Source: Nipponacmea schrenckii
Lineage: Eukaryota; Mollusca; Gastropoda; Lottiidae
DNA length: 64,000 nt
Direction of reading: 5' to 3'
Assembly (NCBI GenBank): GCA_030562195.1
Contig: JAUJPP010000011.1
Coordinates: 6,758,001 to 6,822,000 of the forward strand
How positions within the stretch are numbered: position 1 is the stretch's first letter; the number at the start of each line of letters is the position of its first letter. Below the pieces are notes generated by a model. That model ran no database searches. It was not told the DNA's origin and saw only the letters and a list, made by a program, of their open reading frames with translations. Position numbers and translations under genes: made by a program. Below, piece after piece: positions 11,580 to 23,500 of this stretch.

Positions 11580-14500
11580 ATGGCATCCTTAGCAGATGAC
11601 AAAATGCTAGAAGATCAAAATAATCAACTTGATGATGTAAATATCATATTATTTCAATATTTATTCCTTCTGATAAATTCGAACTTCATGGCCTATTACT
11701 GCTGTGTATTCCCAGGAAAAAAGGATTGAGAATGATCCTGTAAATGTCCTCTTCACGGTCCTCAACTCGACTGTCAAAAACGTCCTATCTCCGGACCAGA
11801 ATTGTGTATTTACCCACTCTCTCTCAATTTGCTAGTCTCATTAACAAGCACTGCTTGCCTTCTGAGATACTGGGCTGTCAACTTTCAGTGTCTCTGAATC
11901 ATGAATATAACTGGATAAAGACATTTCCATGTTATAGTGTCTGGATATGCTATTGGATTGGAGAGAATATATCATCTACACTCGTCATGTTCTCCTGTCT
12001 ATGAGAACAGACTACACTGTTCACTAAAGAACTGTTCCAACTCTAAAACTAACTTTCAAGCCTGTGCCAGTGCTTTCTGTGCCTCGCTACTTTTCAACCT
12101 CCCTAACCTCTAAAGAAGACACTAAAGGTAGCTGTACTCACAAAAATGCACACAGCCTTTAATCTTTATTGGAAATACATTTTCTACTACCGTACCTTCT
12201 GGATCACATGCTCTTCCTAAATTTGGTTTTTATATTACAGGGATCAGTTGAAGTGAATTTAAATCTTGGAGATTTAGATCTGACATCTGAAGAATTTCTT
12301 CTGGATGAAGTAGATGGTAAGATTTTTATGACTTTACATAATCGAGTGAGCCAAAATAATGCAATATTTTGCTCTTGTGTTAAAAGTGGATTTATTTGCC
12401 AGTTATCTTTTTAACTCCTCTCTTGACTCACTAATCACCTTGTGTGATAAAAAAAAATTTGGGGATTATTGAAATCATCCAACATTTAGTTTAAGTGGAA
12501 TTGCAGGATGTCTGATTATAATTAGAATGATGCAATTAATTGATCCGATCAATGTCCCTGATACTTATACAAACTTCAGAAAACCTGTAAGCAATGCCTT
12601 TAAGCCTGTGAATGAGATAAGTCAATGACTAATTAATAACTATTGATGAAGTTACATCTATAGAAGCTCTGTATCAATTAATTTTAATATTTCAGTTCAT
12701 ATTCAACAGAATCTAGAAGATGAAATTGTGAAGGAAGCTTTAAAAACAGTAAGAATGTTTACTTTGCTTTGCTTAACTTTGGCTTTAAAACACTTATGTT
12801 AACTGTTATGATAAAAAAGAAATTGAAATTGTAGATATTAAGATTAAATGTATCCAAAAGAGCCTGGTTTCCCCTTGTCAGTGACGCAGGTCTGAGGGAC
12901 TGAAATGGAAAAAGCATCTAATCATTCTAATGCCCCGCTGTCTTGGTTTAATTTCCTCATTGCACACTGCATTGCATTGTCCATCTTTATTAGTCCATAA
13001 GGTGCAGAAGAGTAGGACGTAAAACTTCATTCATTTCATTGAAGACTTGGTATATCTATTTGTGTATGTGTCTGATATATTGTATGTTATGATATATAAT
13101 ATAATAATTGTTATATTACAGGGTGTTGATTTAAGACAGTATTCTAAACAGATAGAAAAAGAACTGCTACAGGTTGAAAATGCCTCTATTAAAGACTGTA
13201 TCCTTATATATAGTATAAAGACAAGTGGTAGCGAATCTACTACGAAACAGACTGTTGAGAAAACTTAATGTTAATGTGAAATTGTTTATTTTCTAATCAT
13301 CTAGTATAAAATATCTATTAATTATCCAATTAAGAGTGGAAAAAAGCATCTAGTCGTTTGGATGGGACAATAAACTGAGGCCCTGTGTGCTACAGACTGT
13401 GCATGTTAAAGACCCCACAACAGTTGGAAATCACAAAAAGCGTAAGCTAATGCGACTTTCCTCTCTGCAGCCTGAATGGTGTTGCCTGTCTCCCATTAGG
13501 TGCAGAGAAAGCTTTACATTATTCAATATAAGTTGATTTAAAGATTATGTATTGAATTTTCAACCTGTGAATTCATGTTCAGTTATTACAGTCATGACCA
13601 AAGAACTAAAATCCTTTACATGAATAAGATGTTCAACTTTCGGATACCACTTACACGTAATGATACATTGATTTATCTAAGAACTGATTTTAAGTTAATT
13701 ATTAATTCAGTCCCTTAACATAAAAAAGATTTAACAGAATGTCGATACCATATTACATAAACAATTCTCAGCTTTGATACCATTAACTAGTCTCTATATA
13801 TTCTACCTTTTTAGATTACTTGTAACTCTAGTACCATTCTGGTGCACTCAACAATTCTGAACCAATAATTCTGAACCAATAATTCTAAACCAATAAATTT
13901 TGAACCAATAAATCTGAACCAATAAATCTGAACCAATAATTCTGACTAATGATTCTGAACCAATAATTCTGAACCAATAATTCTGAACCAATGAATCTGA
14001 ACCAATAATTCTGAACCAATAATTCTGAACCAATAATCTGAACCAATAAATCTGAACCAATGATTCTGAACCAATGATTCTGAACCAATAATTCTGAACC
14101 AATAATTCTGAACCAATAATTCTGAGCCAACAAATCTGAACCAATAATTCCATTATAGATGAACATATTGTTAAGAAAGTAGGTCTAAAGAGGCTGAACT
14201 GAATGTCATTTGTAAAATAAATGTGTCATTTACCTGAACATATATTCAGAGAATAAAATGTTGAATCGGATTCGGTGTTTAAGTTCTAAGTAATCGATCC
14301 AGACCTTACAATAAGTCATCTTGAACATCAATTAAAGAATAACAGCTATAAATGGAGTTCAGTATAATGAAATGATCATACCTGAACCAATGAGGTTTTG
14401 ACCTAATCTTGACTAGCTGGTAGAAAGTCCGATCCTAATAAGTCATCTAACAATTCGTGAACCTAATGGGATGATAATCTGGAAAATAATCTGGTTCCTT

Positions 14501-17500
14501 TCAGTGGTAGAAAGATCCTTGTACATGAAATGTGAACCTAAGATTTGGTAAATGATATTTCTATTTTTTGTTTAAAACAACATGAATTGCTTAGGAATGA
14601 TTTAGTTAAACAAATTTTTGTTTAGTTAAAAGACAAAAACTGCAGATTTTGATTCTGGTTATAAAACCTTGATATATATTTGTTGTATTTTCAGTCACAT
14701 TCTACAGACACCTGTAACAGAACGAGAGTTTCTAGAACAACTACATGAATTAAACCATAAAATAAACTTTGTTAAAGAACAGTCATTCCGAGAGGCGAGA
14801 TCTTGTACAGATGTTCGAGATATTTTAGAAAAGTTAAAAATCAAGGTATGTTGATCTACTTAGTAAATATTTTCACTAGGAAGAATAAATAAATGTTGTA
14901 TTGTAACGTTGATATATTAGAAGCTTCATAATTAAATTAAATTATAGATTAAAGATTCCAAATCCATTTATGATTTAAAGGGTTATATCCCTATAGTTCG
15001 TTATCAATCACTTGTTTACAAGATGGTGACAATACTAAAAAACTATAAATGGTGGTAATATCCGTTCATTTTACAGGACAACAAGCAAAATTAGGTATTA
15101 AACCTGTACAAAGTTTATCATTGGTATGACATGCTATTTCATTAGCAAATACCTGTTTTCGGAACTCTGTGTTATCTACCACTCAAATAAATGATAATTC
15201 TACCGATTATAATGATTACATGATTTTTGATACGATATTAATAATGATTTGTAATTTTATAACAGAATTTAAAAAAAACTGTTAAGGCTATTGCTCATAA
15301 ATTAGAAGCCTTGTCTATTAATTAAAAATGATATAATTTCTGAATAAAATGTTAATTTTGTAATGGCTTTAGATCAGCTTTTGCCTCTAGTAACTGCTCT
15401 TTGTTATCTGAATATTTTTGAAAGTTTTACCAAAAAAGTAACATAATTATGTGCTGTGTATATATTCAGCTTGTCATCCATTTTCAGGCTATTGCAAAGA
15501 TCAGAGAATTCCTGCTACAGAAGATTTATTCATTCCGTAAACCAATGGCTAATTATCAAATACCACAAAATACCATGTTAAAATTCAGGTACTTATTTTT
15601 TACTTAAAAATGAAATGAAAATGAATGAATGAAGTTTTACGTCCTTCTCTTCTACACTCCTTTTGTATAGAATAATGACTGAAAAACTTTATTTTACATT
15701 GATAAAATTGGAAAAGAAGGTGGGATATAGAATACCTTAGGCATATTTGGCATGGGCCTTTTCTTCTTTCATTTGCCCTATCTTTCCTTTTTGGTCAGAA
15801 TATCCAAGAAGTTTAAGGTATTCCCTTCTATATTAATGTGAAACTTGATATAAGAAAATTGGTTACCACACCCCTCACCCCTCTTATCATAAACTTTCCC
15901 TTAACTTTTGATATCAAAATTTAAATTCTAAAACACAGTCTTTAATAGTAGTGCCCCTTTAATCTATGACATAAAGTCTTCTCTTTAGCTACCTATAAAT
16001 ATAACTACTGTTTGAGTAAAATATCATGAAACAATATGATTTAACATGTTTATGTTATAGTATATTACCTCTCCTAGCTTAATTAGTTAATTACTTAATG
16101 ACTCTATTAATTAGTAATGAGGTTTTAATCTAATTTCAGGTTTTTTAACGAGTTTTTAATGAGTAACGAGAGACATATATCTAAAGAAATACGAGATGAA
16201 TATATAGATACTATGAGTAAGATTTATTATTCCTATTTTAAAAGTTACACTAATAGACTGATGAAGCTACAATTTGACGAGGTGGCTGCGAAAGATGATC
16301 TGATGGGCTACGAAGATAATGCCAAGAAAAATATCCTTTTTTATTACAAACGGTAGTTAGTTTCTATTGGTGACTAGGTGAAACATAAATAATAAGTAGG
16401 TCATCCAAGTTTGCATGTAATGACCACCAAGTAGAAGTAAATCGTGCACTGTTACATCATTGATGATCATTCTGTTGTATCAGTGATCTATTATCTCTTT
16501 AACATATCAGAAACTATATTTCTATTTTGTTCCACTCAGTAGGTTGAATTAAAATTATAAATATTCATTATGTCAAATGTTTTTTAAACCATCCAATTGA
16601 AAATTCTTCTATGCATTCATTTTGTGGGTCTGTGACCTAAACACGTTGGCACACAAAACTCATAAACATTTTTGATTGGTTAATATCCAACTTCTAATAC
16701 ACAGCTGTTTAGATAAATGTTAAGCCCACTCCCATCTATTTATTTATCAGCTGGTGTGCTTTAAATTATTTTTATACCTTTACAAATAGAAGGCTGTTGC
16801 TGAATTCAATTCTGAATCCTACATCAATGAGATGTACTGTCATTGTTTAATATTTATGGTTTAAGAGAATCAGTGTTAAGGTGATATGAGAATAGTATTC
16901 TCACCAAAAGCACGGGCCTAAAATCAGTGTTAGCTGTGTTTGAAATAAGAATTGTACATTATATTAATTGTTATTCCCTATTAAGTTTTTCTCCAACCAA
17001 ACCACTGTAAAAGTTATCTCTATTTATATTCCTTAACTTTGTCACGCTTTTTCTCAAGTAAAACCACGTTAAAGAACAGATCTACTGTGTTTACATTAGG
17101 TAATAGAGGAGAAGTATTGTCTACTGAACTAGAAGCTCCAGTTATAGTTCCTCATGCTGCTCAAAAAAATGATTCCAGGGTAAGATTGTGTTATTTATTT
17201 ACCTATATATACTTAATAAAACACAAGTATTAACTCCCTTGTCTCTACAACACACCTGAAATATTAATTTGTTCTATAGTGTTTCACTGTTATAGATAAA
17301 CCTTGTATACAGGGCACAGGTTATAAACATTCAGCTTGATATGTATTTCAAAACAGTTTGTAAATGTGAAGGCACACACATGTAACTGATGAATATTTTA
17401 TTAGTACAGGTTACCTCTCTTATTAAACTGGAAATTGTAGATTGTAACACTGAGGTTTAGTCTTTTTACTAAAGCACAGGCACGCATGTTGACACAACCT

Positions 17501-20500
17501 TAAAACTCATCCTCTCCTTTTGATCCAACAGTAAACTGGTATAGATAATCCAGGAAATGTCTTGTCGTGAACTAGAAGTTGAAAGAGACCTCAACAACTG
17601 CTGTCTTTATAAATAGATGTTAAACTTAAGTTAAATAAATATAGATTGAATATAGAAGATCTGTAAGAATTGTTTTACACAAAGAAGCCTTAAGTTCTAG
17701 CTATCTTTACAGTATATTACAAACATTATATTTACACAGATAATATAGGGTACATAACACAAAGACTTGTATAAAAATTTTCCAGTTCTATAAACTTTAT
17801 TACAGAGAGATTGGAAAGCTTTAGCACATACTGTTGTATATGGTATCAAACCTTCACCATCCCTTCCAGTAGCAACTAAACCTGAACCAACTAATAATGA
17901 AATTGGTTATCCTTATAAGGTTTAATAGATTGACTGGGTTGGGTTCTTGATTGTGGTTCTTATTCCCATTTCTCTTAAAATCTCACAAGTATAAATTATA
18001 AAGAAATACTGGAAAAATGCCATACTAACTTGCATGAGAGTGGAAATTTGATCTATTTTCTCAAGAAGTCTTGATTGTAAAATTCCATTCACAACAAACT
18101 TTTATTGTGGAATTCTGTGAGAGAAATTTTGGCTTGGGTTTCTTCAAAATTTTAAGATAAAAGTTTGAGTGGAATTTTTCAATCAAGTATGCAAAAGTGA
18201 GTTGTAAGATTTTTTGAGAAAGAATTGGTTTTTATTTTGCATCACCACTGTTTGAAGTTATGGGGAAATGATACATTTAAAATAATCTTTAAGGTTATTA
18301 TTATTGAATGTGTCAGATGGGTTTGTGTGTGGTTCTTAATTTCAGCTTTACTTGATATGAAGGGATAAATATATAAATATGGTTATTATAAGAAAGTATA
18401 AGAAAGTCATATAATGAAATAATTTAAAATGAAAACCATGATTTAAATGATGATTGTAGATGACAAACATATAACAGGAAACTTGAATTACTCAGGGTAA
18501 CATTACAACATGGAGATAATCAAGATGTTATCATGACAGCTCTCTCTCCATAAGACTGGTAGCTCTCTCTCCTTGGGGCTGTTCGCTCCAACTCTCCTTT
18601 GGACTACTTATCATCAGTCTGGATGACAGAGTTCCAATATCTCTCTATTCTACTACTTATCATCATATACATGTATATGCACAGCTTTATGGAACAACAA
18701 TCACTGGTTTAAGTTTATGCGACGTTTCGGCGCGTTTCCTACGCCGTCCTCAGGCACAGAATTGCTAAATGCCATTTAAAGACTTTACTTATCATCAGTC
18801 TGGATGACAGAGTTTCAATATCTCTCTATTCTACTACTTACCATCAGTCTGGATGACAGAGTTTCAATATCTCTCTATTCTACTACTTACCATCAGTCTG
18901 GATGACAGAGTTTCAATATCTCTCTATTCTACTACTTACCATCAGTCTGGATGACAGAGTTTCAATATCTCTCTATTCTACTACTTACCATCAGTCTGGA
19001 TGACAGAGTTTCAATATCTCTCTATTCTACTACTTACCATCAGTCTGGATGACAGAGTTTCAATATCTCTCTATTCTACTACTTACCATCAGTCTGGATG
19101 ACAGAGTTTCAATATCTCTCTATTCTACTACTTACTTATACTACCTAAAATAACTGCTTGTGTTGATATCTTGATTCTCACCTGGATGTCACAAAATCTA
19201 TACTTACAGAGACTGTACAGAGGTTTTCTAAATTCTGTATGTACATCAGGGCACACTTATCGCATCAATTTGCACCGTTTCAATTTTTAGTCAGACATCT
19301 GTGCAATTCCAAATATAAATCTCTAAATATGCATACAACACATAAGGCCCTTAGTAATTGGTGACATAATCGAATACTTAGTTTTAGTGGAATTGCAGGA
19401 ACTACAGAATATGTCTAGTTGAAAATTGATGCTTTAAGTGTCACCAATACACAGTAAATTTTAAAAAAAATTTTTTACATTTCTTTAAACATTATCTTGG
19501 TCCATAAATGAAAATATTTCGTTTATTTTCAGTATTCCTTTGAAAGTTTATTCCGAAGTCTACATTTCTCTCTAATGGACAATTCATGTAGAGAGTATTT
19601 ATTTCTGGTAGATTTCTTCATGGTAACAGGGAACTCAGCCCAGATTCTCTTTGATTCCGTCATGGGTAAAACACTGACTATGTTTATGGTAAGTTTCTAT
19701 TTGTTGTTAAGGGGTTGGAATAATCAGGTAGGTACCACTTACCAGTATTTGATATAAGTCAGTTATCTGAAGATCACACAGTGAGGAACTCGGAGTAACA
19801 ACATGTTTCAGGTTCTGTTTTATAAATTCTTAATCAGTTTTAAACAGAAGGCCTAGCAGGGATGATAGTATTTAATCTTAGAGTACAGTTACTGCCCTTC
19901 AGATGCAGAAATTATTGGTTATCATACCGTATTTGTCTAACAAACCTAAAACACTCTAACTGATAATAGTTGAATAGTACTGTAGCGTGCCACAGCCAAA
20001 ACATTGTGTTAAGCTCTGCTTTACTATCAGGTTTTGTTCCTTGCATTCATAAGACAACCAAGAGCTGGTGGGCCCTTATACACTTTCAGCTTAGTTCAAG
20101 TTTATCTGGCAATGAAAAAACATTTTGTTTGCATCCTTCTCAGTTGAGTTGAGCACTCATATACACACTAATTAAGTACATTATCTACTACCAATGTATT
20201 GACTATATGTTGTTTTGAGTAGAATTTGAAACTCCAATTTAATATGAGTATTTTGTATATTTCAGAAACAAATGGAGGAATATGTGAATGATTGCTATGA
20301 TTCTATAGCTATATTTCTCTCTATTCATATTATATTTAGATATAGATCTATAATACAGAAACGTAATGTTAGTGGTCTAGATAGGTAGGATATATTTACA
20401 AACTCTTTTCTTACACAAAGTATTCTAATATCAAAAACGTTTAGTGAGTGGTCTAGATAGGTAGGATATATTTACAAACTCTTTTCTTACACAAGTATTC

Positions 20501-23500
20501 TAATATCAAAAACGTTAAGTGAGTGGTCTAGATAGGTAGGTAATTTATGCAATCTTTCCATACAACCCAGATGTAAGTTGACAAAAAATCTGGGAAAATA
20601 TTAATGCCAAGGAATAGCTGGTAGAAAGGACCCTCATGAACCTAAGTTGTTATCCTAGTAAAATCAATGTCAAGAGGTTTTGTCAAGGACCAGCTGGTAG
20701 AAAGGATCCTCATGAACCTAAGTTGTTATCCTTGTAAAATCAATGTCAAGAGGTTTGGCCAAGGACCAGCTGGTAGAAAGGATCCTCATGAACCTAAGTT
20801 GTTATCCTTGTAAAATCAATGTCAAGAGGTTTGGCCAAGGACCAACTGGTGGAAGGGATCCTCATGAACCTAAGTTGTTATCCTTGTAAAATCAATGTCA
20901 AGAGGATTTGTCAAGGACCAGCTGGTAGACAGTATCCTCATGAACCTAAGTTGTTATCCTTGTAAAATCAATGTTAAGAGGTTTGGCCAAGGACCAAGTG
21001 GTAGAAAGGATCCTCATGAACCTAAGTTGTTATCCTTGTAAAATCAATGTCAAGAGGTTTTGTCAAGGACCAGCTGGTAGAAAGGATCCTCATGAACCTA
21101 AGTTGTTATCCTTGTAAAATCAATGTCAGGAGGTTTGGCCAAGGACCAGCTGGTAGAAAGGATCCTCATGAACCTAAGTTGTTATCCTTGTAAAATCAAT
21201 GTCAAGAGGTTTGGCCAAGGATCAGCTGGTAGAAAGGATCCTCATGAACCTAAGTTGTTATCCTTGTAAAATCAATTAAGAGGTTTTATCAAGGACCAGC
21301 TGGTAGAAAGGATCCTCATGAACCTAAGTTGTTATCCTTGTAAAATCAATGTCAAGAGGTTTGTCAAGGACCAGCTGGTAGAAAGGATCCTCATGAACCT
21401 AAGTTGTTATCCTTGTAAAATCAATGTCAAGAGGTTTTGTCAAGGACCAGCTGGTAGAAAGGATCCTCATGAACCTAAGTTGTTATCCTTGTAAAATCTA
21501 TGTCTAGAGGTTTGTCAAGGACCAGCTGGTAGAAAGGATCCTCATGAACCTAAGTTGTTATCCTTGTAAAATCAATGTCAAGAGGTTTTGTCAAGGACCA
21601 GCTGGTAGAAAGGATCCTCATGAACCTAAGTTGTTATCCTTGTAAAATCAATGTCAAGAGGTTTTGTCAAGGACCAGCTGGTAGAAAGGATCCTCATGAA
21701 CCTAAGTTGTTATCCTTGTAAAATCAATGTCAAGAGGTTTGTCAAGGACCAGCTGGTAGAAAGGATCCTCATGAACCTAAGTTGTTATCCTTGTAAAATC
21801 AATGTCAGGAGGTTTGGCCAAGGACCAGCTGGTAGAAAGGATCCTCATGAACCTAAGTTGTTATCCTTGTAAAATCAATGTCAAGAGGTTTTGTCAAGGA
21901 CCAGCTGGTAGAAAGGATCCTCATGAACCTAAGTTGTTATCCTTGTAAAATCAATGTCAAGAGGTTTGGCCAAGGACCAGCTGGTAGAAAGGATCCTCAT
22001 GAACCTAAGTTGTTATCCTTGAATATTATAATTTATTTCAGATATTGGGATGCCCTGTTTAAGATATTATGGCCAAAATTTGAACAGATTGTTAACCTAA
22101 ACATACAGAGTGTACGAGATTGTGATCCATCTAAACTAGGTCAAATAGATGTTCGACCACATTATGTAAGTTTCTTTTGTGTTATTTACTTTGCTTTTAC
22201 TTTGTAATAAACACTTTCCAATCTATTTGCTTGGATGTTAGCTAGAAAAAAATCAATCAGAGCCTCCGATTACATTGTTCTGTCAATAGCTGTGGCTGTA
22301 TTTGCTGGCTAACCTAACAATTAAACAGACTACTGGGCAGTTTCGTTATAGCTTGACATAGTGAAGATGGTCCTTCAATGAAAATAAAATGAAATGAATA
22401 TTAAATTAACAACAATAGTAAGCATTAACAAGTCCATTATCACAGTTTGAACAATTGACTTTCATTTTTGGAGAATTTCAATTTTGTTGATAAATTCCTG
22501 ATAATTTTTCAGATAACTAGACGTTATGCTGAATTCTCGGCAGCTATAGTCGGTATTAACCAGTCCTTTCCTAATGAACACGTTGATAAAATACTGGGGC
22601 AGCTACAATCAGAAGTGGAGAATTTTATATTAAAGATGGCAGCTGAGTTCCCACAGAGAAAAGAACAGTTGATATTTTTAATTAATAATTATGATATGAT
22701 GCTAGGAGTATTGATGGTACGTTATTATCTGTATTTCAAGAGTTTGTTTAATACATGTGTTTCAGATATCAACTCTGCATCAGGACAGAAAATTTAAATA
22801 AGGACTAGAGTAGTATTTTCCATTACATACATAGGTTCAATGAAACTTGAAACACACCCATGTGATTATTTTTATATTTATTTTAGTTCTTTGCATACTG
22901 TAATCATGTGTTTCAGGTATAATGTCTTCATCAGGACAGATAATTCTGAAATGAGATCTAATCAATAGATAATCATTGATTAATTGAATGGAGTTTTACT
23001 TCCTACTCTTCTGCACCTTATGGGCTAATGAAGATGGCACTATTTATGTAATATTTGTTTTCAGGAAAGAACGGCAGAAGATTCACGCGAGACCGAAGTG
23101 TTTAAAGATTTATTAAATGGTAGAACACAAGAATATATAGAAGAGATATTGTCACCACATTTTGGTGGAATGATAACCTTTGTCAAGGATTGTGAAGTTA
23201 TATTAGAACGAGGTCAGGGGGACAGTTTAAAAAGGGAAGAAAGTAAGAAGATATTTATACACTCATAAATGATTTTGTAAATTCCAAATAAAAATGAGAG
23301 TTGAAGAAAACCAATCTTGAAGATGGTTAATGGTGATCTCAATTGTAAAAAACTATGATGCTGTGACAGGATGAAGATATGAGGCTTTAAATAGTAAAAC
23401 TTCTGTCAAATTAAACCATTTATTGGTCAACAATATATTTTATACACATGGAATGTTGGAGAAATAAATGGTTTATTTTGACAGAAGTTTTATTATATAA

